Positions 17,272 through 26,356 of a stretch of 64,000 bases of DNA are shown piece after piece. Origin of the DNA: UBA4427 sp045106235 (GTDB taxonomy: Bacteria; Myxococcota_A; UBA9160; UBA4427); NCBI GenBank assembly GCA_045106235.1, contig JBGCEJ010000010.1, positions 62,001-126,000 of the forward strand. The letters are read 5' to 3'. The notes beneath the pieces were generated by a model. It was not told where the DNA came from and did no database searches. It saw nothing but the letters and a program-made list of their open reading frames with translations. Numbering within the stretch: the first letter of the stretch is position 1; each line of letters begins with the position of its first letter. The translations under genes and the position numbers were made by a program.

Positions 17272-19687
17272 GGGGCGCGTGGTTGGGGCCGGGGCGCGGC
17301 TGCTCTTGGGCGGACTTCTGCTGTTGGCCTTGGCCGCTTTCGTCGTTCGGAACTTCGCCGTCTCGACCGAGATTACGCATTTCTTGCCCGATCCTGAAGA
17401 TCGAGCGCTGTCAAAGCTCTCTCGCCAAATCACAGAAAGCGAACTCAGCCGGACGCTGATCCTCGCGATCGATACGCCGGATCTCGAAACGAGCCTCGTT
17501 GCGAGCCGTGCGCTTGAAGCGGCGATTCGGAGCGATCCCCTTCTGGCCGAAGCACTTTCCTTCCTGGAGGGCGGTCCAGCGGAGGGTGTCGATCGCACGC
17601 TTTTTGAGATCTACGAGCCCCGCCGGCTTGGCCTGTTTGCGAAATCGCCCGAAGCGGCGCAGCTGCGACTCTCTGACGACGGACTAAGACAGGCCGCACG
17701 TGCGCTCCGCGCGGAGCTCGCAGGGCCCCTGGGCGCGTTGGCCGCGCGAGTGGCTCCCGAAGATCCATTTCTCACGCTGCCCACTCTGTTTCGGAATCTT
17801 GAGGCGGGGCGCGTTGGCGGGCTGACCGTATCCGAAGGGCGCTTTGTGACGGAAGGGGGGCGGACGGCGATTCTCTTCGCTGGGACGAAGGCTTCGGCTC
17901 TCGATGCTTCGGCGCAGGCCCCGTTTCTGGCGACGCTCCGCGCGCTCTTCGAACGGGTTGAAGGCGAGGTGGGCGCGCCAATTCGACTCGATCTCAGCGG
18001 GGTGCATCCCATGGCAACGCGCACGGCTGAAACGATCGAGGCGGATATCAAGCGCGTTTCCCTGATTTCGAGTCTGACGCTCGTGCTGCTGCTGCTGGTT
18101 CTTTTTCGGAGCCTGCGCTTTATCCTGGTTGCGGCGGTGCCGGTTGTGTTTGGGATGGTCACGGGGATGGCCGCGGTCCTGCTGTTATTCGGTGAGCTGC
18201 ATGGCATCACCTTGGCCTTTGGCGCCGCGCTGATCGGGGTCTCGGTGGACTACGTGGTCCATCTCTACTGTCATCACGGCGTAGTTGCGCCGAGAGGCGG
18301 CGCGCCGGCGTCGCTGCGTAGGATTATCTGGCCTCTGGGCACCGGCGCCATCACAACCGCCGCGGGTTTTTTAGCGCTCGCGGCGTCGAGCCTGGCGGGG
18401 CTCAGAGAAGTGGCCTGCTTTGCGGTCAGCGGTTTGCTCAGCGCTTTTGTGGCGACGGTGCTTTGTGTGCCGGCGCTCATCGGGGGGGAGGCACCTCCGG
18501 TCGCAGCGCGCGCGCGCTGGGTCGAGTTCCTACAGGACCGCTTCGAGCGCATGCAGGACCGCCCTGCATTGTTAGGTCTTCTGCCGGCCCTGGCGATCGG
18601 CGTGATCATCTGGGGGGCACCGCATCTCGCCTGGAATGCAGACGTTTCAAGCTTCAGCCGGTTGGACCCCGAAGTTCAGGCGGAGGATGAACGCGTGCGA
18701 GCGAAGGTCATGCCTTTCGAGCAGTCTCGTTTCGTGGTGGCGCTCGGGAATACGGATGAACAGGCGCTGGCGGCGAATGATCAGGTCGCGGCGGCGCTTG
18801 ACGAAGCCATCCAGGCCGGCGAGCTGGGGGCGATGCGGAGCGTGGCGATGCTTCTGCCTTCTCCTACAACGCAAAGAGCCGTCTCTGTGGCGGTGCGCGA
18901 GGCGGAGGACTTGCCGGCGCGTTTCGCTCGGATCTTCGCCGAGGAGGGCTTTGCCGCAGGAGCCTTTGAGCCCTTTCTCTCGAGTCTGAAGGCGCCTGCT
19001 CCCGAGCCGGTGGACTACCCGCTTCTGCTGGCTTCCTCTGCTGCTGCGCTGGTTCGACCTTTTCGCGTCACGCTCGGCGACCGGGTGGGGATTCTGACGT
19101 TCCTGAATGGTGTGGAAGACGCGGCAGCAATCGAGGCGCGGCTCTCGCCGAATGAAGACATTTTGTTTCTTCGTCAAGCCGACCTCTGGGAGGAGGCGCA
19201 GCGCGCCTACCAAGCCAGCACCGCGCGTCTTCTTCTCCTCGGATTGGCGGCGGTCCTGGCGCTCCTCGCGCTCCGGTACCGCGATCTGCGACGTACTCTG
19301 GTTGCCTTTGCGCCCTCGGTTCTCGCTGCGGGCGTGACAATCTGTGTGCTCGCGTTGATGGGGCGAGGGGTGGATCTGATTTCGCTGACGGCGCTGCTCT
19401 TTGTGGTGAGCATGGGCGTTGATTATTGTGTGTTCTTGGTTGATGCGGCCGACGAGCCGGACGAGCGGAGTGTGGCGGCGGCGCTGACCGGGGCGCTTCT
19501 GGCAGGCGTCTCGACGGTGGCGGCCTTTGGTCTCCTGGGGACATCTATGCATCCCGTCCTTTCGAGTCTCGGGATCACGGCGGCAGTGGGGATTGCGACG
19601 AGTCTCTTGCTCGCGCCTGTCACGCTTTTGCTGTTAGGCCCTTCAAGTCGAGACGTTTCGGTCGGGCACGACGAGGGGGCTGGATGA
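17264..19687 (+). CDS. MMPL/RND-family exporter, ApeM-like
   Basis: ATG 17264 overlaps the LolA-like stop by 8 nt and removes a spurious upstream extension. The 807-residue inner-membrane protein shows two RND halves. Each has one leading TM helix (LLLGGLLLLALAAFVV near the N-terminus), a large periplasmic loop, and a bundle of five further TM helices (SLISSLTLVLLLLVLF; LLLLGLAAVLALLAL). Charged residues inside the TM bundles (GVSVDYVVHLY, SMGVDYCVFLV) fit proton relay. Such transporters in aryl-polyene clusters move the lipid-linked pigment across or out of the inner membrane. Confidence 0.9.
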   Translation: MSKGRVVGAGARLLLGGLLLLALAAFVVRNFAVSTEITHFLPDPEDRALSKLSRQITESELSRTLILAIDTPDLETSLVASRALEAAIRSDPLLAEALSFLEGGPAEGVDRTLFEIYEPRRLGLFAKSPEAAQLRLSDDGLRQAARALRAELAGPLGALAARVAPEDPFLTLPTLFRNLEAGRVGGLTVSEGRFVTEGGRTAILFAGTKASALDASAQAPFLATLRALFERVEGEVGAPIRLDLSGVHPMATRTAETIEADIKRVSLISSLTLVLLLLVLFRSLRFILVAAVPVVFGMVTGMAAVLLLFGELHGITLAFGAALIGVSVDYVVHLYCHHGVVAPRGGAPASLRRIIWPLGTGAITTAAGFLALAASSLAGLREVACFAVSGLLSAFVATVLCVPALIGGEAPPVAARARWVEFLQDRFERMQDRPALLGLLPALAIGVIIWGAPHLAWNADVSSFSRLDPEVQAEDERVRAKVMPFEQSRFVVALGNTDEQALAANDQVAAALDEAIQAGELGAMRSVAMLLPSPTTQRAVSVAVREAEDLPARFARIFAEEGFAAGAFEPFLSSLKAPAPEPVDYPLLLASSAAALVRPFRVTLGDRVGILTFLNGVEDAAAIEARLSPNEDILFLRQADLWEEAQRAYQASTARLLLLGLAAVLALLALRYRDLRRTLVAFAPSVLAAGVTICVLALMGRGVDLISLTALLFVVSMGVDYCVFLVDAADEPDERSVAAALTGALLAGVSTVAAFGLLGTSMHPVLSSLGITAAVGIATSLLLAPVTLLLLGPSSRDVSVGHDEGAG

Positions 19688-19714
19688 GGCAGCTGAATGA
19701 TTGAGGGAAGCTGG

Positions 19715-20437
19715 ATGCGATCTAAGGCGCTGATGCTGTTCCTGCTCGCTCTAAGCCTGGTCTTCGCGGGCTGTGAGAGTGCGAAGCGGGGCCCGGAGAG
19801 TCGGGAGGAATTCGCCGCTGAGTCGAGAACCGAGGTTCAGCAGGGCGCGGCCGATCTCCTTCCGGCGACCGCGCTCGCACGGCATTTTGTGTTGCGGCAG
19901 CGAGTGGCGATCCGTTGGCAGGACGAATCGGGGAAGCGCGACGAGGCTTCCTTTGATGCGGCGATTCAGCGGCAGGGCGATTCGCTCTTGCTGCTCGGGT
20001 TAGGACCGATGGGACAGGTGGGATTCCTATTGCGGCTCGAAAACGGTGTGGTCCATTTCGAAAATCGGACGGGGCTCGCCTTGCCCTTCGAGCCCGCGCG
20101 GATGTTGGCTGACGTGCAGCGCGTCTACTATCCATGGTTCGAGCCGGTCACAGCCTGTGATACCTGTGTGCGACGCGCGCAGCGATCGCGGATCACGGTT
20201 GAAGAAACGCGTGCGGAGGGCGAGGTCCGCACACGGCGATTCTTCCAGGCGGCGAAGGCGGGCAGCGTGGGGGACGGAGAGGGTCCAGAGAGCAGAGAAG
20301 ACGGAGAGGACGATGTGATCGTGCGCTATTCCGGGGCGCCTTGGCTGGATGGTTTGGGGCAGGACGCTCTGCTGCAGAGCGTCGGATTTGGATACGAGGT
20401 CGAGCTCAAGACGCAAAGTGTGGATTGGATCGATTGA
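19715..20437 (+). CDS. DUF3261-like lipoprotein, ApeN-like
   Basis: I chose ATG 19715 (MRSKALMLF) because GAGGGAAG lies close upstream and this start gives a standard lipoprotein signal; ATG 19697 is also possible. The signal ends in the lipobox VFAGC. The mature protein is beta-rich (LRQRVAIRWQ, SLLLLGLGPMGQVGFLL) and contains a CDTC pair. Size, lipobox and position after the MMPL exporter match the ApeN/DUF3261 lipoprotein of aryl-polyene clusters. It probably acts at the outer membrane in pigment localisation. Confidence 0.78.
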   Translation: MRSKALMLFLLALSLVFAGCESAKRGPESREEFAAESRTEVQQGAADLLPATALARHFVLRQRVAIRWQDESGKRDEASFDAAIQRQGDSLLLLGLGPMGQVGFLLRLENGVVHFENRTGLALPFEPARMLADVQRVYYPWFEPVTACDTCVRRAQRSRITVEETRAEGEVRTRRFFQAAKAGSVGDGEGPESREDGEDDVIVRYSGAPWLDGLGQDALLQSVGFGYEVELKTQSVDWID

Positions 20438-20459
20438 TCGTTGGTGATAGCGTTTCGGT

Positions 20460-21713
20460 ATGACTGATTCCGATCCGCGTCCGAAACCGCTTTCTGGCCT
20501 CAAGGTTGTTGACTGTACCCGCGTCCTCTCTGGACCGATCTGTAGTCGAATGCTGTCTGATATGGGCGCCGAGGTCGTTAAGATTGAGGCGCCTGAATCA
20601 GATATTCTGCGCGCGACGCCGCCGCTCGTGGGCGGATTCGGTTCGATGTTCGCGCAGTACAACGTGGGCAAGCGAAACGTCTCGATCGATTTGAAAAGCG
20701 AGGGTGGGTCTGCTCTGCTCGGACGTCTGGCGAAGGAAGCCGACGTGGTCGTGGAGAATTTTCGGCCGGGTGTGCTTGATCGGTTGGGGCTCGCACCGGA
20801 CAAACTGCGCCGTGAGAACACGCGCCTGATTCTCTGCTCGATCACGGGATGGGGGCAGGAGGGGCCTTGGTCGAGTCGCCCGGCGTACGCGCCGATGGTT
20901 CAGGCGGAGGCCGGGACCTTGGCGATGGGGGCTGCGCTTCGCGGGAGTCGTCCACGCGGCGAGACGATGCAGCACGCGGATCTCTATGCCGGGATGATGG
21001 CTTGCCAGGCGATCGTGGCCGCGCTCTATCATCGTGAACGCACGGGCGAGGGCCAGCATCTCGACATCGCGATGGGCGAGGCGCTGCTTTACGTGAATGA
21101 ACATGCGACTGCGGAACGAGCGGGCTATCCGGGATCGAGCGGATTCCCGACCTGGAATTTCGAGTCCTTTGAGTTAGGGGACGGGAACTCAGTTCACGTG
21201 ATGGGGCTGCCGGAGCAGATTTTTCCTCTGCTGGCGATGATGCTGCCGATTCCGGGGGCGCTTGAGGATCCGCGTTTCGCGACGGCAGAGGCGCGCGTGG
21301 CGAATCGCGATGCGATGGTGGATCGACTGGATGAAGCGATGTCGCAGGTGGCGGATCAGCCGGCACTCGAGGCGCTGCTTGCGGGGACACCGCTCATTGT
21401 CGTGCCGGTTCGATCGACCCGGGATCTGGTGGCGTCGGAGTGGGCGAAGCATCGCGGGGTGATGACCGAGATCGAGCCGGGCTTCGAGGTACCGACTGCG
21501 GCGTGGCGTGCGAAAGACCTTGCGATCGGGGCGCCCAACACGCGGATCGCACGCCGAGGCGAAGACAACCGCGCCGTGCTCTCAGAATGGCTGGACCTCG
21601 ATGCCCAGGCGTGCGCAGAGCTCGAAGCTTTGGGCGTTCTCGAGTACGCCGACGAAGAGCCCCCGACCCTCGACGAGGCGCCCCGTTCAGCATTCCGAGA
21701 CGAGGGCAGTTAG
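20460..21713 (+). CDS. CaiB/BaiF-type class III CoA-transferase
   Basis: The 417-residue protein has the class III CoA-transferase hallmarks: VVDCTRVLSGPICSRMLSD at the N-terminus, GAEVVKIEAP, ENFRPGVLDRLGL, SITGWGQEGPW, and the candidate catalytic Asp in MQHADLYAGM. It may move CoA between acyl acids or act as an alpha-methylacyl-CoA racemase. It begins only 22 nt after the ApeN-like stop, so it could share the pigment transcript, though no such gene is standard in those clusters. The C-terminal 20 residues are acidic and poorly conserved in type. Confidence 0.9.
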   Translation: MTDSDPRPKPLSGLKVVDCTRVLSGPICSRMLSDMGAEVVKIEAPESDILRATPPLVGGFGSMFAQYNVGKRNVSIDLKSEGGSALLGRLAKEADVVVENFRPGVLDRLGLAPDKLRRENTRLILCSITGWGQEGPWSSRPAYAPMVQAEAGTLAMGAALRGSRPRGETMQHADLYAGMMACQAIVAALYHRERTGEGQHLDIAMGEALLYVNEHATAERAGYPGSSGFPTWNFESFELGDGNSVHVMGLPEQIFPLLAMMLPIPGALEDPRFATAEARVANRDAMVDRLDEAMSQVADQPALEALLAGTPLIVVPVRSTRDLVASEWAKHRGVMTEIEPGFEVPTAAWRAKDLAIGAPNTRIARRGEDNRAVLSEWLDLDAQACAELEALGVLEYADEEPPTLDEAPRSAFRDEGS

Positions 21714-21721
21714 GCGATCAA

Positions 21722-21774
21722 CCTAAACAGCCTTGAGCCAAAAACAGCCTTGAGCCAAGAACAGCCTCGAGCCC
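21722..21774 (+). repeat. Three-copy 16-bp tandem repeat after the CoA-transferase gene
   Basis: The unit AACAGCCTTGAGCCAA occurs about three times, with small changes, between the CoA-transferase stop and the terminator. No function is apparent. Confidence 0.8.
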
Positions 21775-21775
21775 A

Positions 21776-21815
21776 AAAAAAAGGCCCCGTCACCGAAGTG
21801 ACGGGGCCTTTCATC
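21776..21815 (-). terminator. Bidirectional Rho-independent terminator
   Basis: A perfect 12-bp stem, AGGCCCCGTCAC (21782-21793) with GTGACGGGGCCT (21798-21809), closes a CGAA loop. On the minus strand it is followed by a run of eight T, so it ends the cold-shock transcript. On the plus strand a shorter T run follows, and it can also stop the CoA-transferase transcript. Confidence 0.92.
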
Positions 21816-21832
21816 AAGTCAGTCTGAAGGGA

Positions 21833-22039
21833 TCAGACGACCTGGAGATTCTCAGCAGCAGGGCCCTTCTGGCCGTCTACTACGTCAAATTCGACACGTG
21901 CACCCTCAGCCAAGGTCTTGAAACCTTCGCCCTGGATCGCGCTGTGGTGACAGAACACGTCCTTCTCACCATCATCACGCGTAATGAATCCGAAACCCTT
22001 TTCGTCGTTGAACCACTTCACTGAACCTGCAACTCGCAT
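21833..22039 (-). CDS. CspA-family cold-shock protein
   Basis: The 68-residue protein is a single cold-shock domain. RNP1 is KGFGFI and RNP2 is VFCHHS, slightly different from the usual VFVHFS. It binds single-stranded RNA/DNA and acts as an RNA chaperone in the cytoplasm. The start ATG 22039 has a GAAGG site about 9 nt upstream. It is monocistronic and ends at a strong terminator. A long leader is possible in the upstream gap, as is common for csp genes. Confidence 0.97.
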   Translation of the reverse strand: MRVAGSVKWFNDEKGFGFITRDDGEKDVFCHHSAIQGEGFKTLAEGARVEFDVVDGQKGPAAENLQVV

Positions 22040-22542
22040 TTAACTACCTTCTTTTTCTTGTTGGAGAGCGCGCTTACGCGGCCTCCCTTGTTTGGACCGA
22101 CCGTTTGCCTCCACTCGTGGGGCCCGATCGATTCCATTTTCTTGGAAGTCGTCCGCCTTGTTTAAGGCCGCCGAACTCGACTCCTCTGCGAAGCCGTTCC
22201 GGCGGGGAGAGTACACCCAAGCGAAGGCTCTGGACAGGGATGATCCGATAATTCACTGGAATGGGAAGATCGGGCTGAATCCGCAGTCAGGGGGAGCGCT
22301 TGATCGGATCGGCTTTGAGTGTAGGGATTTGGCCGTATTGAGATAAAGATTTCCTCCTGAAAGAGGCTGAGGTGTCTCTCTCGTCGATTTCACAGGGAAC
22401 CAGGCCTGTAGTTCGCCTTAACTGGAAGCTTCGCCGCGCCGATTAGGAGAGGCTCGCGGGTGCATTTATTTCGGTTAAGAGAACCAATTGGGTGCGCTCC
22501 TTCCCTGCGCGGCAGCCTTCGCCGCATTCTGGAGAATCGCTC
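22040..22542. other. 503-bp intergenic region between cspA-like and kinase genes
   Basis: The region must hold the divergent promoters and any cold-shock leader. Short open frames are present but have no ribosome-binding site or recognisable product. I see no RNA gene or repeat here. Confidence 0.6.
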
Positions 22543-24492
22543 GTGTCCGCCGATCCCGCCGACCCCACCCGAATTCTTGATGACGAAATTGCCGGGCTAG
22601 ACGAGCCGAGGATTGAAGATACCCCGACGAAGATTCTGCCAGAGGACTCCTCGCAGAGGATCGAAGACACGCCTACGAAGGTCATGCCCGACGCCGCGGC
22701 GCGCATCGAGGAAACGCCCACCAAGATCCTGTCCGACGCGCCGCTCGTCGAAGACGATTCCGAGGCCGCGACGGTTCTTGTCCAGGCTGCGGCCCAGGTA
22801 GAGGTTCCGATCGAAGCGGATGAAGCTGCCACCGCGCTGATGGATAGGGAGGAGGAAGATCTCACGGTTGTTTCGGAGCCGCCTGCCGCGCCGACTCGGG
22901 TTTCTGCGGAACCGGCGCCTGCAGCGGCTGCCTCGGCGCGCCCCGACGGTCCGGTCAAGACGCGGGTCATTGATGAACTGGCGGAGCAGGGCCCGATGGA
23001 CGCCCCAACCGACCTCGCGATTGGTTTGGCTGCTGCGGAAGCGGCCCCGCGGACGGCACCGGCAGCGGTGACGGATGCGATGACGCAGCGTGCTGCGGCG
23101 CCGGTGGCAAAGACCCGGGGCAATCTCACGGGGACGCGTTTGCTGAACCGCTACCGCATAGGCGATCAGCTGGGCGTGGGCGGTTTCGGGACAGTCTATA
23201 AAGCAATCGACGAATTGAAGATGGCGGGCGGCGAGAGCGCAGAGATCGCGATCAAGGTGATGGATGCCGAAGTGGTTCAGGGACGGCTTGATGTGCTCGT
23301 TCAGGAAGTCGCACGGAGCCACCATGTCTCCCACCCGAATATCCTCCGCGTCTACGATATTCATCGCGACGCGGACCTTGCCTTTATCACGATGGAGATG
23401 CTCGACGGTGTAGAACTCGCGGACATGATCCAGGAGCGAAGTGCCGCTACAGGTGCTCAGGCAGCAGGGAAGAGCAAGGGGCAGGGCAAAGCGCCGGCGA
23501 CGCTCCTTCCGCTCGGTGATGTCGACCGGGTTGCGCAGGATGTTTGTCGGGCGCTCGCGCATTGCCATCAGCACAAGATGGTTCACGCAGATATTAAGCC
23601 CGCCAATATTTTCGTTTGCAAAGACGGAACTGTGAAAGTTCTTGACCTCGGCATCGCTCAGATTATGGGAAGTCGGGGCAGCGTGTCGGGGTACTCGGCA
23701 CTCTATGCGAGCCCTCAGCAAATCGAGGGTGAGGCATCTGATCCCCGGGACGATGTGTTCTCGATCGCCTGCTCGCTCTATCTCTGTCTTGCCGGAGAAC
23801 ATCCCTTCGACGCGAAATCGTCGAAGGAGGCCAGGGCCGCCGGCGAGAAGATCGACCTTACGAAGCTTCCCCGCCGCTACCGCAAGGCCTTGGGGGCAGC
23901 GCTTGCTTGGAAGCGCGAGGACCGAACGGCTTCCGCCGCCTTGCTCTGGAAGCAAGTGAGTCCGGCGGTTCGCCGCCGGAATGCGGTTTTTGCGGGCCTT
24001 GCTGCGACGGCGGTGGCCGGGATCGCCGCAGCCAGCATGATCGGACAATCGATCGGCGAGGAGAGCATCGCCGTGAGTGGCGCGAACCAGGCAAAGGCAG
24101 AGGACGCCTATCGCCGGGCGATGAATGATCAGTCCTCCGGCGCGAACTCGGGGCGCGAGGGGCTGCTTGAGGCGATGCAGGCGAATCCCTATCACGATGA
24201 GGCGGCGGCGGCCTACGTGAATTTGATTGAAAGCACGCCCTTCAATGACCCGGCCGAATACAGCTTGGTTTGGGCTGATTTTGGATTCGCACTCGACGCA
24301 GCGCCGACTTCGGATGCACTTCAGGCGGCCGCCAAGGAACGGATTGACGGTCTCCTCTCCGCCGACCCCTCCGCGCTGCCCCGAAGCCGCGTGCTGAGCG
24401 AGTACCGAGCGCCTCTCTGTGTCCTTCCGCAGGCGGGCTACCGCGTGGAGGAAATCGAGGCGCTTCGTTTGGCGCTCGATATACGCTGTTAG
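22543..24492 (+). CDS. Ser/Thr protein kinase with repeated TPTK motifs
   Basis: I chose GTG 22543 because GGAGAA lies 6 nt upstream; GTG 22492 lacks such a site. The 649-residue protein has a disordered N-terminus with three near-identical repeats, RIE(D/E)TPTK(I/V), at about 23-63, plus further T-x-hydrophobic elements. The kinase domain spans about 204-465: glycine loop GVGGFGTVY, Lys238, catalytic loop HADIKPAN (Asp352), and DLG in place of DFG (Asp370). A TM helix at about 483-503 places a C-terminal domain of about 145 residues outside the cytoplasm. It is a Hanks-type receptor kinase. The repeated Thr sites may be autophosphorylated and bind FHA partners, which is inferred. Confidence 0.92.
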   Translation: MSADPADPTRILDDEIAGLDEPRIEDTPTKILPEDSSQRIEDTPTKVMPDAAARIEETPTKILSDAPLVEDDSEAATVLVQAAAQVEVPIEADEAATALMDREEEDLTVVSEPPAAPTRVSAEPAPAAAASARPDGPVKTRVIDELAEQGPMDAPTDLAIGLAAAEAAPRTAPAAVTDAMTQRAAAPVAKTRGNLTGTRLLNRYRIGDQLGVGGFGTVYKAIDELKMAGGESAEIAIKVMDAEVVQGRLDVLVQEVARSHHVSHPNILRVYDIHRDADLAFITMEMLDGVELADMIQERSAATGAQAAGKSKGQGKAPATLLPLGDVDRVAQDVCRALAHCHQHKMVHADIKPANIFVCKDGTVKVLDLGIAQIMGSRGSVSGYSALYASPQQIEGEASDPRDDVFSIACSLYLCLAGEHPFDAKSSKEARAAGEKIDLTKLPRRYRKALGAALAWKREDRTASAALLWKQVSPAVRRRNAVFAGLAATAVAGIAAASMIGQSIGEESIAVSGANQAKAEDAYRRAMNDQSSGANSGREGLLEAMQANPYHDEAAAAYVNLIESTPFNDPAEYSLVWADFGFALDAAPTSDALQAAAKERIDGLLSADPSALPRSRVLSEYRAPLCVLPQAGYRVEEIEALRLALDIRC

Positions 24493-24582
24493 GCCTGTCT
24501 AGATAGGCTGTCGATTCGGGGCTCTGGGCGCGCTGGCCGCAGGGCACTCGCCTATTCGCGGCGCGCCGCTTAGCCGGACTCG

Positions 24583-26109
24583 CTAGAAGAGGTAGCGAAC
24601 GCCGCCGTTCACGAGATCGTTCGTGATGTCATCGAGTGCGACGACTTTTCGGTATTCAAAGAAGGCCGAGAGGCGATCGCCGATGGCCCGGTTCAGCGTG
24701 CGCTGCCGGCCACCGCGGACAATCACCTGGGCGCCAACGACGAAGACGCCGTAGTCGGTATCGATTTCTTCGCCGCTGAGGACGAAGGCGTCGGCGCCCG
24801 CGCCGCGGCCGATTCCGGCGTATTGCGAAACCGTCTGGTTCGTCTCGTCTTCGAGTTCAAAGCGCCATTCGCCGCGGACGTAGGGAAAGAGGACGCCGAG
24901 AGGCGTGCTGACCGCGACGGAAGCGCGTAGACCCAGCGTGGCCTCGACGCTCTGGACTTCTTGTTCTGAAATTTTCAGGGCGAAGTACTCGTCCGGCGTG
25001 ATGTTATCCTCGTCGTAGGCCGCGATCGTGATATCCGTGAACTCGATTCGGAACGAGGGTTCAAGGACGAAGGGCTTGCTCTTGCTTTCGCTGAGTCCCA
25101 GCTCGCGCAGGCCGAAGCGAAAGAGGTAGCCGGCATTCAGCGCACCCGTAATTGCGTTGCTATCGGTCTCGCCCTTGGTGCGCGTGTTGGTTCCGTCGAC
25201 GTCGGGATTGAGCGAGGGATACGTGATGAAGCGGTTGATATCGAATTCCATGCGCTGGTAGCTCAGGAAGCCGGAGACGTAGAAGGCACGCCAAGAGTAG
25301 GTGGCAAAGGCGCCGACGCTGAATCCTTGGGAATCGATTCCGCCGTCGACGATGGATTTGCTGCCGTCAAAGTCGAGCTCGTTGGCGGAGTACGCCACGA
25401 CGATGCCCGCTGCGAGGTCCGGCCTGAAGCGGTAGTCGAGACCGGCGGTGAGGTCGTAGCCTTCGAAGTCGAAGGCGTTCTCGAAATTGGTTGGATCATG
25501 GCTGCCCCAGCCATAGGAGGCGTTCATGAAGCCGCCGAGATTCGCGAGGGTGTCCGATTTGGGCTTTGCGCTCACCGGTGGAAGCAGAGATATTGGGCGG
25601 CCGAAATCATCAAAGGTCTGTCGCGGGAGGTTCTCGATGCCAGCGATGGAGAAGCCCCGGGCGCCGAGGCGGAGGGCGGTGATTCGGTTGCGGACGCTGG
25701 CGTTCTGACCGTCGGCGAAATCTGTGGCAGCACTGGATTGTGCGGCCACTTCTTCTGCCGCTGTCCAGCGGAGGGCGTTGCCGAGTCCTTCATCGTCTAC
25801 GCTCAAGCTGAACGCGGTGGGGCCTCCGTTGGCGAGAATTTCGTTGGCGGTCTCCACGAGCTCTCGAACTTCAGCGAAGACGCCAAATTGCTCGACGGTG
25901 CAGTTGCTGCCGATACCGCCGTTACAATCGGGCTCGAGGGCTTCGAAAACGCGCTGATTGGCACGGGCGGCGGATCGCTCGAGGTCGTCGTAGGCGCTGC
26001 GACGGTCCACGGTCGTGAGCTGAATCAAGTCCGCGAGCGCGGGGACCGGAACGGCCGCGATGCTGACGAGTATGATGGCCTGTAGGGTCCTGGACACGAT
26101 GCTTCGCAT
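24583..26109 (-). CDS. Autotransporter-type outer-membrane beta-barrel protein
   Basis: The 508-residue protein starts at ATG 26109 with GGAG 8 nt upstream and has a signal peptide ending VPALA. Residues about 25-180 are helical (DDLERSAARANQRVF). Residues about 190-508 show alternating hydrophobic strands (GFMNASYGWG, DLTAGLDYRFR, LAAGIVVAYSAN), ending in Arg-Tyr-Leu-Phe with a terminal aromatic residue recognised by the Bam machinery. This fits an autotransporter-like 12-strand barrel with a short N-terminal region and no visible catalytic passenger. It diverges from the haem lipoprotein gene. Its function, porin or surface display, is unknown. Confidence 0.85.
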   Translation of the reverse strand: MRSIVSRTLQAIILVSIAAVPVPALADLIQLTTVDRRSAYDDLERSAARANQRVFEALEPDCNGGIGSNCTVEQFGVFAEVRELVETANEILANGGPTAFSLSVDDEGLGNALRWTAAEEVAAQSSAATDFADGQNASVRNRITALRLGARGFSIAGIENLPRQTFDDFGRPISLLPPVSAKPKSDTLANLGGFMNASYGWGSHDPTNFENAFDFEGYDLTAGLDYRFRPDLAAGIVVAYSANELDFDGSKSIVDGGIDSQGFSVGAFATYSWRAFYVSGFLSYQRMEFDINRFITYPSLNPDVDGTNTRTKGETDSNAITGALNAGYLFRFGLRELGLSESKSKPFVLEPSFRIEFTDITIAAYDEDNITPDEYFALKISEQEVQSVEATLGLRASVAVSTPLGVLFPYVRGEWRFELEDETNQTVSQYAGIGRGAGADAFVLSGEEIDTDYGVFVVGAQVIVRGGRQRTLNRAIGDRLSAFFEYRKVVALDDITNDLVNGGVRYLF

Positions 26110-26356
26110 CAGGCGGCTCCGCTATTCGTGACGACGGCCAAATCGCTCCGAGGGAGCGGGATTGCCAGTCGCGACGATCTTAAAAAATTCGTTTTGAAGG
26201 CCCCGCACGCGCCCAACCGAGGGCGACGCAGAAGAGGGCTTCTCCGCTATTCGCGGATTCATCGGCCAGGCAACCGCTAAAGAAAAGACTTTCCTCAAGA
26301 CTGCCTCTGCATTCACCGCAACAGATCCAGGGGTCTCTTTGACCCGTGGAGTCTTC

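Noticed and set aside
22074..22256. 60-codon minus-strand frame upstream of the cold-shock gene
   Set aside because: No ribosome-binding site and no recognisable product; it probably lies in the leader or promoter region.
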